Positions 43,076 to 51,913 of a DNA stretch of 64,000 nt are shown here, piece after piece; within the stretch, counting starts at the first letter, position 1, and each line of letters opens with the position of its first letter. The notes below the pieces were generated by a model that worked only from the letters and a program-made list of their open reading frames with translations, was not told the DNA's origin and searched no databases. This stretch comes from Ruminococcus sp. (GTDB lineage Bacteria; Bacillota; Clostridia; Oscillospirales; Acutalibacteraceae), in the NCBI GenBank assembly GCA_022779485.1, contig JALFTC010000014.1:159484-223483 (forward strand), in the 5' to 3' direction. The position numbers and the translations under genes were made by a program.

Positions 43076-45436
43076 ATGATTAAGCAGATTGTTAAGCGAG
43101 ATGGCAGAAAAGTTCCATTTGAACTGGAAAAGATTACAAACGCAATTTTTAAGGCTGCTCAGGCTATCGGTGGTTCAAACTATAATGAGGCAGAGGAGCT
43201 TGCCAAAAAGGTTTGCGACTACATCGAAAATGTTGAGAAGATAGAAACACCAACAGTTGAGCATGTTCAGGACACAGTTGAAAAAATGATGATTGAAAAC
43301 GGTCACGCAAGAACTGCAAAGGAATTTATCCTTTACAGAGCAGAGCGTACAAAGCACCGTGAAATGAACACTCAGCTGATGAAGATTTATGAGGATTTAA
43401 CCTTTAAGTCAGCTAAGGATAATGATGTTAAGAGAGAAAATGCAAATATCGATGGCGACACAGCAATGGGTACAATGCTTAAGTACGGCAGTGAGGGTGC
43501 AAAGCAGTTTTACAAAATGTACATCCTCAACCCAAAACACGCCAAGGCTCACGAAAATGGAGATATTCACATTCACGACCTTGACTTCCTTACACTTACA
43601 ACAACCTGTTGCCAGATTGACCTTTTAAGCCTGTTTAAGGGAGGATTTTCCACAGGTCACGGTTATTTAAGAGAACCAAACGACATTGCATCATATTCAG
43701 CACTTGCCTGTATTGCTATACAGAGTAACCAAAACGACCAGCACGGCGGTCAGTCTGTGCCTAACTTTGACTACGGTATGGCTCCCGGCGTTAAGAAAAC
43801 ATATCTAAAGCTTTACCGTCAAAACCTTGCAAGGGCTATTGAGCTTTTGGCTGATGTTGAGGATATTGACGAAACAATAAATATAGCCAAGGATATTATG
43901 GCAAAGGCAACGGAAGAAAGCGGTGATGAACCGTCACTTATGGCAGGGGAAAAGTATGCAAAGGCAGAGCTTCCTTTGCTTACAGAGAAATTCGGCGAAA
44001 AGCTTGCAGGCAAAATCCAAAAGTTTGCAAAGAAACACGCTGAAAAGGAAATTGACCGTTCCACATATCAGGCTATGGAGGCACTTATCCACAACCTTAA
44101 CACAATGCACTCCCGTGCAGGCGCTCAAATTCCTTTCTCCTCCCTTAACTACGGTACAGACACTTCTCCCGAGGGCAGACTTGTTATCAAGAATATCCTT
44201 CTTGCAGAGGACGCAGGTCTTGGCAACGGCGAAACACCTATTTTCCCAATTCACATCTTTAAGGTTAAGGAGGGTGTAAACTACAATCCGGGCGATCCAA
44301 ACTACGATTTGTTCAAACTTGCAATGAAGGTTTCCGCTAAGAGATTGTTCCCGAATTTCAGCTTTATTGACGCACCCTTTAACAAGCAGTATTACAAAGA
44401 GGGACACCCTGAAACAGAGTGTGCATATATGGGTTGCCGTACAAGGGTTATGGGCAATGTTTATGACCCAACAAGGGAGATTACCTACGGCAGAGGAAAC
44501 CTGTCATTTACCTCAATCAACCTGCCTCGTCTTGCAATTCTTGCAAACAAGAACATTGACTTCTTCTTTGAACAGCTTGACAGAATGATTGACCTTGTTA
44601 CAGACCAGCTACTTGAAAGATTTGAAATTCAGTGTCAGAAGAGAGTTCTCAACTATCCTTTCCTTATGGGACAGGGCATTTGGATTGACTCCGAAAAGCT
44701 GAACCCCAATGACGAGGTTAGGGAAGTTCTCAAGCACGGTACACTCACCTGTGGCTTTATCGGACTTGCAGAGTGCCTGAAGGCTCTCACAGGCAAGCAC
44801 CACGGTGAAAGTGAAGAAAGTCAGCGACTTGGTCTTGAAATTGTGGGCTATATGCGTAAGAAGATGAACGAGGCGTCAGAAAAGTACGGTCTTAACTTCT
44901 CTGTTATCGCAACACCTGCCGAGGGTCTTTCAGGCCGTTTTGTAAGAATTGACAAGGAAAAGTTTGGCATTATTCCTGAGGTTACAGACAGGGATTACTA
45001 CACAAACTCATTCCATGTTCCTGTTTACTACAACATTTCAGCCTTTGACAAAATCAGAATTGAGGCACCTTATCACAACCTGACAAATGGCGGACATATC
45101 AGCTACATAGAGCTTGACGGTGACCCAACAGAGAATCTCGATGCCTTTGAGTCTGTTATCAGATATATGAAGGAGCAGGGCATTGGCTACGGCTCAATCA
45201 ACCACCCTGTTGACAGGGACCCTGTTTGCGGACACACAGGAATTATCGGTGATGTTTGTCCAAAGTGTGGCAGAAAAGAGGGCGTTTCAGGTCAGGGTTT
45301 TGAGAGAATAAGAAGAATCACAGGCTACCTTGTTGGTACTGTTGACCGCTTTAACAACGCCAAGCGTGCAGAGGTTGAGGATAGGGTTAAGCACAACCTT
45401 GCCTGTGACTGCTGTGGCGCTGAAGAGGCTGTATAA
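43076..45436 (+). CDS. nrdD: anaerobic ribonucleoside-triphosphate reductase
   Basis: 786 residues: an N-terminal ATP cone (about 3-92, VKRDGRKVPFELEKITNAI) that senses ATP/dATP, a catalytic barrel, a zinc site near the end (VCGHTG and CPKCG) and the glycyl radical site RITGYLVG (probable radical Gly750). It reduces ribonucleotides to deoxyribonucleotides without oxygen, fitting a strict anaerobe. It ends in TAATG overlap with nrdG. Regulation by NrdR is suggested by the promoter box. Confidence 0.96.
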   Translation: MIKQIVKRDGRKVPFELEKITNAIFKAAQAIGGSNYNEAEELAKKVCDYIENVEKIETPTVEHVQDTVEKMMIENGHARTAKEFILYRAERTKHREMNTQLMKIYEDLTFKSAKDNDVKRENANIDGDTAMGTMLKYGSEGAKQFYKMYILNPKHAKAHENGDIHIHDLDFLTLTTTCCQIDLLSLFKGGFSTGHGYLREPNDIASYSALACIAIQSNQNDQHGGQSVPNFDYGMAPGVKKTYLKLYRQNLARAIELLADVEDIDETINIAKDIMAKATEESGDEPSLMAGEKYAKAELPLLTEKFGEKLAGKIQKFAKKHAEKEIDRSTYQAMEALIHNLNTMHSRAGAQIPFSSLNYGTDTSPEGRLVIKNILLAEDAGLGNGETPIFPIHIFKVKEGVNYNPGDPNYDLFKLAMKVSAKRLFPNFSFIDAPFNKQYYKEGHPETECAYMGCRTRVMGNVYDPTREITYGRGNLSFTSINLPRLAILANKNIDFFFEQLDRMIDLVTDQLLERFEIQCQKRVLNYPFLMGQGIWIDSEKLNPNDEVREVLKHGTLTCGFIGLAECLKALTGKHHGESEESQRLGLEIVGYMRKKMNEASEKYGLNFSVIATPAEGLSGRFVRIDKEKFGIIPEVTDRDYYTNSFHVPVYYNISAFDKIRIEAPYHNLTNGGHISYIELDGDPTENLDAFESVIRYMKEQGIGYGSINHPVDRDPVCGHTGIIGDVCPKCGRKEGVSGQGFERIRRITGYLVGTVDRFNNAKRAEVEDRVKHNLACDCCGAEEAV

Positions 45437-45951
45437 TGAATGAAAACAAAATTCGCCTTGCAGGTATAATAAGGGAATCCATTGTTGACGGCCCGGGAAT
45501 CAGAATGACCATTTTCACCCAAGGCTGTCCCCACCACTGCAAGGGCTGTCACAATCCCGAAACATGGGACTTTGACAAGGGCTATGACGGAGATATTGAA
45601 AAAATATTTGAAACGGCAAAAAAAGACCCCTTACTTCAAGGCTTGACCTTCTCCGGAGGAGAACCCTTTGCACAGGCAAAGGTACTTGCAAAGCTGGGAA
45701 GAATGTGCCACCAGTACGGCTACAATGTATTCTGCTATACAGGCTACACCTTTGAACAGCTTGTTGCATCCTTTGACACTCACCCCCAATGGAAAGAGCT
45801 TTTAGAACAGGTGGATTACCTTGTGGATGGACCATTTATCCTTGAAGAGAGGAGCCTAATGCTCCACTTCAGAGGAAGTAAAAACCAGCGTTTGCTTGAT
45901 GTAAAAAAGAGCCTTGAACAGGGAAAGCCTGTTGACGCAGAGGGAATATAG
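45436..45951 (+). CDS. nrdG: anaerobic ribonucleotide reductase activase
   Basis: 171 residues, a small radical SAM enzyme. The 4Fe-4S cluster ligands are Cys31, Cys35 and Cys38 in GCPHHCKGCHN, followed by TFSGGEPFAQ (SAM binding). It makes the glycyl radical on NrdD. The ATG overlaps the nrdD stop by one base, ensuring coupled synthesis. Confidence 0.96.
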   Translation: MNENKIRLAGIIRESIVDGPGIRMTIFTQGCPHHCKGCHNPETWDFDKGYDGDIEKIFETAKKDPLLQGLTFSGGEPFAQAKVLAKLGRMCHQYGYNVFCYTGYTFEQLVASFDTHPQWKELLEQVDYLVDGPFILEERSLMLHFRGSKNQRLLDVKKSLEQGKPVDAEGI

Positions 45952-46014
45952 ATTTTAATAAGATATAATTTGATATAAAACGGTCTCCCCGTTTTTATAT
46001 AATAATTCAGCTAG

Positions 46015-46048
46015 TCAAAGAGCACGGTTTTTCCGTGCTTTTTGACTT
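46015..46048. terminator. bidirectional terminator between nrdG and spoVAC
   Basis: A long stem gtcaaa-g-agcacgg with ccgtgct-t-tttgac lies between the convergent genes. A smaller hairpin, aaaacgg/ccgttttt, lies at 45977-45996. Confidence 0.8.
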
Positions 46049-46060
46049 TTGTCGAAGTTT

Positions 46061-46516
46061 TTACAGCGGTTTTATCCCGAAAAATGAAAGTATCTGCAAA
46101 ATAATTCCGCATATTACAGATGCCGAAATTCCGTAAACAAGTACAGGCCCTGCTATAACAAACATTTTTGCACCCATTCCCAGCACAAGACCCTCGCTTT
46201 TAAATTCAATAGCGGGGGAGGCAATGGAGTTTGCAAAGCCTGTTATTGGAATAAGAGTACCTGCTCCACCGTATTTTGCGATGTTGTCATACCAGCCTAT
46301 AAAGGTGAGGAGAACACCTAAAAACACTAAAGTAACGGAAACAAAGCACCCTGCATCATCCTTGTTAAAGCCAAGGTACTGATAAAGGTTTTGAAACCCC
46401 TGACCAATGGTGCAAATACCTCCTCCAAAAAGGAAAGCCAAAACGCAGTCCTTGAAAATAGGACTGTTGTGGCTGTATTTTTTGACTAATTTACTGTATT
46501 CTTGTTTAGAAATCAT
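46061..46516 (-). CDS. spoVAC: stage V sporulation protein AC
   Basis: 151 residues with about four membrane helices. The start KQEYSKLVKKYSHNSPIFKDCVLAFLFGG and the GGAGTLIPITGFANSIASPAIEFKSEG segment are SpoVAC signatures. It is part of the channel that moves dipicolinate into the forespore and releases it on germination. The usual neighbours spoVAD and spoVAE are not next to it. Its presence suggests the organism can sporulate. Confidence 0.93.
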   Translation of the reverse strand: MISKQEYSKLVKKYSHNSPIFKDCVLAFLFGGGICTIGQGFQNLYQYLGFNKDDAGCFVSVTLVFLGVLLTFIGWYDNIAKYGGAGTLIPITGFANSIASPAIEFKSEGLVLGMGAKMFVIAGPVLVYGISASVICGIILQILSFFGIKPL

Positions 46517-46660
46517 ATTATCACCTGATTAAGTTCTAAAAATATACTTTGATATTAGTATTAACCCAAGGCGATTGATATATGAATTTTGTTTTTCCTA
46601 TTTCCTTTAGTGAAATTTTGTTGTATAATGAAGATGTATAACGCAAAAGAGGAATAGTAA

Positions 46661-47779
46661 ATGTATTATCTTGATAACAGCGCAACCACAGTTGTAAGCG
46701 AAAATGTTGCAAAAACTGCATATGATATAATGACAAAGAGCTTTGGTAACCCAAGTTCACTACACAATGTAGGGTATGACGCTTCCCTCATTTTAGAAAA
46801 TGCAAGAAAGGTTGTAGCCACATCAATAGGAGCAGAGGAAAAGGAGATTTTCTTCACCTCAGGGGGCACAGAGGCAAACAACCTTGCAATTTTTGGGGCG
46901 GTTAACGCAAAAAGACGACAGGGTAACAAAATCGTCACAACAGCCATAGAGCATCCCTCTGTTTTGGAGTCGGTTAAGGAGCTGGAAAAACAAGGCTTTC
47001 AGGTTATTTACATAAAGCCTGAAAACGGGGAGATAACTCCACAGCAATTTGCCGATGCTATTGACGAAAAAACCATACTTGTTTCCGCAATGACGGTTAA
47101 CAACGAAACAGGACTTGTAATACCGACGGAAAAAATTCCCGCCATAATAAAGAGGAAGAAATCTCCTGCATTATTCCATACGGATTTTGTACAAGGTTAC
47201 GGAAAACTAAGCTGTCGAGTTAAAAAAATCGGATGTGATTTGCTCACAGTGTCAGCCCACAAGGTGCACGGGCCAAAGGGTGTGGGAGCCTTGTTTGTGA
47301 AAAAAGGCACAAGGATTTTGCCGAGAGCCTTTGGCGGTATGCAGGAGGGCAAGCTTCGTCCCGGAACAGAACCGTTGCCCCTAATCGGTGCATTTGCAAA
47401 GGCTGTGGAGGATTTTAATATAGAGGAAAATTATAAGAGAGTTAAAGAATTAAATCAGTATTTGAAAGAAAATTTAGAGGATATTCAGGGAATTGTCACA
47501 AACAGCGGTGACTTTCCCTATATAATGAACATATCAACCAACTGTGTTATGAGCCAGACTATGCTTTCATATCTTGCAGATAATTTTGATGTATGTGTAA
47601 GCTCAGGCTCTGCCTGTCACAAGGGTGAGCTTAGCCATGTGCTGGGCGCCTACGGATATGACAACAGAAGAATAAACTCTGCACTGAGAATCAGCTTTTG
47701 CGAAAGTAACACAAAAGAAGATGTGGATATGTTTGTAAAGGGCTTAAAGTCAGGACTTGAAAGCCTTGTAAAATTTTAG
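46661..47779 (+). CDS. cysteine desulfurase (NifS/IscS family)
   Basis: 372 residues, class V PLP fold. It starts MYYLDNSATTVVS, has SGGTEANNLAIFG, the PLP lysine in SAHKVHGPKG and a catalytic Cys loop in SSGSACHKGELSHVL. It removes sulfur from cysteine as enzyme-bound persulfide. thiI follows after 18 bases, so it very probably supplies sulfur for 4-thiouridine in tRNA rather than being the general Fe-S enzyme. A TATAAT at 46624-46629 may be its -10 box. Confidence 0.93.
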   Translation: MYYLDNSATTVVSENVAKTAYDIMTKSFGNPSSLHNVGYDASLILENARKVVATSIGAEEKEIFFTSGGTEANNLAIFGAVNAKRRQGNKIVTTAIEHPSVLESVKELEKQGFQVIYIKPENGEITPQQFADAIDEKTILVSAMTVNNETGLVIPTEKIPAIIKRKKSPALFHTDFVQGYGKLSCRVKKIGCDLLTVSAHKVHGPKGVGALFVKKGTRILPRAFGGMQEGKLRPGTEPLPLIGAFAKAVEDFNIEENYKRVKELNQYLKENLEDIQGIVTNSGDFPYIMNISTNCVMSQTMLSYLADNFDVCVSSGSACHKGELSHVLGAYGYDNRRINSALRISFCESNTKEDVDMFVKGLKSGLESLVKF

Positions 47780-47797
47780 AAGATTGAGAGTAATAAT

Positions 47798-48970
47798 ATG
47801 AAAGAAATTGTTTTGATAAAGGTTGGAGAAATTGTATTAAAGGGTCTTAACCGCAAGAACTTTGAAAGTATGCTGATAAAGAATATGAAAAATGCTTTGC
47901 GTGGCGCTGATAGGTGCAAAATAACCTCGTCACAGTCAACAATTCGTGTTGAGCCACTTGATGAGGATGCAGACATTGACGAGATTTGCGAAAGAATAAG
48001 CAAGGTTTTTGGCATTGTGGCTTTCCACAGGGCGGCTGTTGCCGAGAAAAATATGGACAGCATTACAGAGGTTGCATTAAAATACCTTGAGGAAACCCTT
48101 GGGGGTGCATCTACATTTAAGGTAGAGGCAAAGCGTAGCGACAAGAAGTTCCCACTAAAATCACCTGAAATCTGTCGTGAGTTAGGCGGTATTATTCTGC
48201 AAAATCATAACCACCTTTCCGTTGATGTGCATAACCCTGATGTTCAGGTAACTGTTGAGGTGCGTGACCTTGGAGCATATATTCACGCATCTGTAATAAA
48301 GGGAGCAGGCGGTGTTCCTGTTGGCTCCAGCGGAAACGGAACAATCCTTATAAGCGGAGGTATTGATTCTCCTGTTGCCGCTTGGATGATGGCAAAGCGT
48401 GGTTTAAGGCTTAACGCTGTTCACTTTGCATCCCCTCCCTACACCTCCCAAAGGGCAGAGGATAAGGTTGTAAGACTGCTGAAAAAGGTTTCTGCCTATG
48501 CGGGAAATATCACAATGTACACCGTTCCCTTTACTGAAATTCAGGAGAAAATCAAGAACGACTGCCCTGAGGAGCTTTTCACAATTATAATGCGAAGACT
48601 GATGATGCAGATTTCTCAAAGAATCGCCAAGGACACAAACAGCTCCTGCCTTATAACAGGAGAAAGCCTTGGTCAGGTTGCCTCCCAAACAATGCCCGCC
48701 ATTGTAACAACAGACGAGGCATCGGATATGGTGGTGTTCAGACCTCTTATCGGTATGGATAAGGAGGAAATTATAAGAATTTCCCGAAAAATTGATACAT
48801 TCGATATTTCTATTGAACCATATGAGGATTGCTGTACAGTGTTTACACCAAAGCACCCAAGGACAAAGCCTGTGCTAAAGTATGTTAAAGAGGCTGAGGA
48901 AAAAGCCGGTTTTGATGAAATGATAGAAAGGGCAGTAAGTAACCTTAAGATAACAAACATTACTCCTTAA
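47798..48970 (+). CDS. thiI: tRNA 4-thiouridine sulfurtransferase
   Basis: 390 residues: ferredoxin-like and THUMP domains (about 1-165) for tRNA binding, then the PP-loop ATPase domain with LISGGIDSPVAAWMM (about 183-197) and the conserved Cys in EDCCTVFTPKHP. The rhodanese domain of E. coli ThiI is absent, as usual in Firmicutes, so sulfur is taken directly from the partner desulfurase encoded upstream. It makes s4U8 in tRNA and possibly the thiazole of thiamine. Confidence 0.95.
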   Translation: MKEIVLIKVGEIVLKGLNRKNFESMLIKNMKNALRGADRCKITSSQSTIRVEPLDEDADIDEICERISKVFGIVAFHRAAVAEKNMDSITEVALKYLEETLGGASTFKVEAKRSDKKFPLKSPEICRELGGIILQNHNHLSVDVHNPDVQVTVEVRDLGAYIHASVIKGAGGVPVGSSGNGTILISGGIDSPVAAWMMAKRGLRLNAVHFASPPYTSQRAEDKVVRLLKKVSAYAGNITMYTVPFTEIQEKIKNDCPEELFTIIMRRLMMQISQRIAKDTNSSCLITGESLGQVASQTMPAIVTTDEASDMVVFRPLIGMDKEEIIRISRKIDTFDISIEPYEDCCTVFTPKHPRTKPVLKYVKEAEEKAGFDEMIERAVSNLKITNITP

Positions 48971-48997
48971 TACCCATTAATTTTGTGGAGATGCAAA

Positions 48998-51130
48998 ATG
49001 AAGATACTTTTACTTCTCAATGAAGAAATACAAGTGAATATGCGTACTCCTGTGCTGAAAGAGGCTCAAAATGTTACAAATGGCTTTGATTTTACCTACG
49101 AGATAAACCCAAAGTGCCTTAAAAAAGCTGTTAAGGAGCTTTTTGAAAGGGAAGAAACCATTGAGCAGATTGTAACCAAAGGCTTTTGTTCAACGGAAAG
49201 AAAGTTTAGGTGCGTTTATGCAGACACCATAGATTTCCTTGAAAAAAGGCTGAATCAGAACAGAGAGGGACTTCCCAAAGAACAGGAGATAGAGAAGAAA
49301 TCCTTTGAAATTTCAGACAAGGACAAGGAACTGCTGAACAAAAAGGATGTCACAAAGTTAGAGGTGGCATTTGCAAAGTTTAAGCCAAAGGTTAAGTCCC
49401 TTGCCTTTGGTATCAAGGCAAGGTGGAAGTACCTTAGGGAAAAAACCTACCATATGAAGAAAATCCCTGTCTATACCACACAGTACGGTTTTGTCTTTAG
49501 CAATGACTCCGTTGATTTTCTTGCCTTAGAAAATATCGACAAGGATAGTTTGTGTTCTGCCAATAAAATATTACAGGAGAAAAAATCCTCCTGTGAGCCT
49601 TTTATTGTGAGGGAATACGACAGCAAAAGTAAAAGATTTATCAAGGGATACATACCCCTGCTTACCGACGACAGGGGAGAGGTAGTGCGGAAAACTGTAC
49701 GAAATGTTGCAGTTGTTGTGTTTGTTGTTGCCGGTGTTTACCTGCTTTACAACAGCGTTTATAAGTCTGCGGAAAATACAGCAATCCAGTCGGAAATCCA
49801 GTCCATTTATTATGACGGAGATACATCAAAGAATGTAGATGAAGAGGACAAAATTAAAAACTTTAAAAAGCTGAAAAAAATTAACAGCGAAATTGTAGGT
49901 TGGATAAATGTTCCCCACACAAAAATAGATTACCCTGTGCTTTACCACAAGGGTGATACTCTGGACAGCCAGTATTACCTTTACAACAATTACGAGAAAA
50001 ACTACTCGGAATACGGAAGCATTTTCATCGACTTCCGTTGTCAGCAGGGTGAAAAGAGCAAAAATGTTGTTATGCACGGACACCATATGATGGATGGCAG
50101 TATGTTCTCCAATTTGCTGAAATACGGAAAGACCTCTATTGATATGGATTTTTACAAGAAGAGTCCAACCATAACCTTTACAACTCCTGATGCAGGGGAG
50201 TGCGTTTACAAGATTATTTCTGTATTTAAGACAACAGGTGACAAAAATCATCCCGACTACTTCAACTATATGCAGGGTGACTTTTCAAGCAATGCAGAGT
50301 TTATGAACTTTGTATATAATCTAAGGGCAAGGTCACTTGTTAATACAGATGTTGACATTAACGAAAAGGATAAGCTGATTACCCTTTCCACCTGTTCCTA
50401 CGAGGTGCACGACAATTACAGAACTGTTGTTGTAGCCAGAAAAACCCGTACAGGGGAAAGCGAAAAGGTGAATGTTGCAAATGCCGAAAAGAACAAGCAC
50501 CCGTTTTTCCCATCCGATTATTACTACCGCTTTGGCGGTACACAGCCAAAGCTGACATCCTTTAAGACAGAGTACAAAAAGGGCAATATAGACTGGTACG
50601 ACGGCGGTGGAAATCTTAAGGGAAGTCAAAGGCTGACAGGAGGTAAATTTGTAGAGGACAGAACCACCACAACAACCACAGAGTCCTCCTCAACAAAAAA
50701 CAGTAAAACCTCTACCACCAAAAAAACTAAGCCAAGTACAAAAAAGACCTCCACAACAAAGGCTACAAAGCCGGCACCAAAGTACTACACAGTTAAGTTC
50801 CTTAATGCCGGTGGAAAGACCATAAAAACCCAAAAGGTTAAGGAGGGCAGTTCTGCCTCTGCACCGTCAGCACCGCAAAAGACATCAACCTACAATTACA
50901 AATATGTATTTGTAAGGTGGGATAAATCCTATAAAAATGTGCATAGCAATTTGACGGTAAAGCCACTTTACAAATCAATTAAGCGTGTGCACCATACAAA
51001 GCCGGTTGCTACAAAGCCTAAAACAACAACCCAAAAGGCTACTACTCAAAAGCCTACCCAAACCCACACCACCGTACCTCAAACTACGGAAGAGGTAACA
51101 GAGGGTAATATAGAAAACAGGGAGGAATGA
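48998..51130 (+). CDS. class B-type sortase with N-terminal cytoplasmic domain and C-terminal repeat extension
   Basis: 710 residues, far longer than usual sortases. Residues 1-235 are predicted cytoplasmic and of unknown fold; a membrane helix follows (about 236-256, VAVVVFVVAGVYLLYNSVY). The sortase domain (about 290-490) carries WINVPHTKIDYPVL, the catalytic His362 (VMHGHHM), Cys466 (LSTCSYE) and Arg475 (NYRTVVVAR). Then comes a Thr/Ser/Lys linker, an InlB B-repeat/Flg_new-like module (about 595-665, YYTVKFLNAGGKTIKTQKV) and a second Thr/Lys tail with TTTQK and KPTQTHTT units. GTGGAGA supports the ATG at 48998 over an in-frame start five codons upstream. The substrate is unknown; no sorting-signal protein is adjacent. 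Confidence 0.85.
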   Translation: MKILLLLNEEIQVNMRTPVLKEAQNVTNGFDFTYEINPKCLKKAVKELFEREETIEQIVTKGFCSTERKFRCVYADTIDFLEKRLNQNREGLPKEQEIEKKSFEISDKDKELLNKKDVTKLEVAFAKFKPKVKSLAFGIKARWKYLREKTYHMKKIPVYTTQYGFVFSNDSVDFLALENIDKDSLCSANKILQEKKSSCEPFIVREYDSKSKRFIKGYIPLLTDDRGEVVRKTVRNVAVVVFVVAGVYLLYNSVYKSAENTAIQSEIQSIYYDGDTSKNVDEEDKIKNFKKLKKINSEIVGWINVPHTKIDYPVLYHKGDTLDSQYYLYNNYEKNYSEYGSIFIDFRCQQGEKSKNVVMHGHHMMDGSMFSNLLKYGKTSIDMDFYKKSPTITFTTPDAGECVYKIISVFKTTGDKNHPDYFNYMQGDFSSNAEFMNFVYNLRARSLVNTDVDINEKDKLITLSTCSYEVHDNYRTVVVARKTRTGESEKVNVANAEKNKHPFFPSDYYYRFGGTQPKLTSFKTEYKKGNIDWYDGGGNLKGSQRLTGGKFVEDRTTTTTTESSSTKNSKTSTTKKTKPSTKKTSTTKATKPAPKYYTVKFLNAGGKTIKTQKVKEGSSASAPSAPQKTSTYNYKYVFVRWDKSYKNVHSNLTVKPLYKSIKRVHHTKPVATKPKTTTQKATTQKPTQTHTTVPQTTEEVTEGNIENREE

Positions 51131-51134
51131 CAAA

Positions 51135-51554
51135 ATGAAATGTGATGTGATTTTTTACCTTGCAAAAAAGACCGCCCTGTGTCAGAAAAAGTTAGGTGAA
51201 ATGTTGACAGTCAGAGGATATGAGATTAATACGGTAACAGCGGCAACCTCACCCCAAAGCCTTGGTATGCAGCTTACAGATGACCTAAACTGCGTAAACC
51301 TTGTTTTCATAGTGGGTGGACTTAGGGATAATGACATAAGGGGAATTTCAAATGTTTTTTCAAAGGCACTTGCAAATTCCTCCACAGATATTATCCCCAA
51401 AAGGTTGAAAAACGAAGTAGGACTTTTTGACGGATATATCCTAAGAAGCGGAAAGCAGACAATCATCTGTATCCCCGACACCCCAAAGGAGATAGAAAGT
51501 GTTTTAAACGAGCCTCTTTTAAACTATCTTGACAGGATTTATTTTGGAGATTAA
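51135..51554 (+). CDS. MoCF/CinA-like domain protein of unknown function
   Basis: 139 residues, possibly a molybdopterin-binding (MoCF)-like fold by the pattern YEINTVTAATSPQSLGMQL and LVFIVGGLRDNDIRGISNVF. It lacks other CinA domains and there are no molybdenum genes around. The gene starts four bases after the sortase stop with a GGGAGGAA site, so it is co-transcribed with the sortase. The fold call is tentative; the function is not recognised. Confidence 0.5.
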   Translation: MKCDVIFYLAKKTALCQKKLGEMLTVRGYEINTVTAATSPQSLGMQLTDDLNCVNLVFIVGGLRDNDIRGISNVFSKALANSSTDIIPKRLKNEVGLFDGYILRSGKQTIICIPDTPKEIESVLNEPLLNYLDRIYFGD

Positions 51555-51638
51555 CCGTAAATCTTGGATAATTGTCAACAGATAAATAAAAGTTAAAACT
51601 AACAACACCACCGGGTGTGTAGTTAAGGTCAAAAAATT

Positions 51639-51677
51639 AGCCTTTCAAAGTGACAAATGCTTTGAAAGGCTGTTTTT
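51639..51677 (+). terminator. terminator after the sortase operon
   Basis: A 12-bp perfect stem, agcctttcaaag with its complement, followed by gttttt. Confidence 0.88.
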
Positions 51678-51719
51678 ATGGAAAAAAATAAAGATTTTTG
51701 CTTCTTTTGCAAAAATCCC

Positions 51720-51748
51720 TTGACTTTAGTACAAAACTCCTGTATAAT
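51720..51748 (+). promoter_or_regulatory. promoter of rpoBC
   Basis: TTGACT (51720-51725) and TATAAT (51743-51748), spacing 17. A leader of about 160 bases follows, with direct repeats of atagcaaat and ggcaaatat shortly before the ribosome binding site and no gene in it. Confidence 0.8.
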
Positions 51749-51913
51749 GTTTTGGCATAATATTATGAGGTACTATCGCTTTTACCCTCTTTTATGGGTG
51801 AATATTACCACAAGTTTTTTTAAATGTCAAGTGGAAATATTTAAGGATGTAGATAGCAAATGGTACTTGCATAGCAAATATATATGGCAAATATACAGAA
51901 GGAGTGAACTAAA

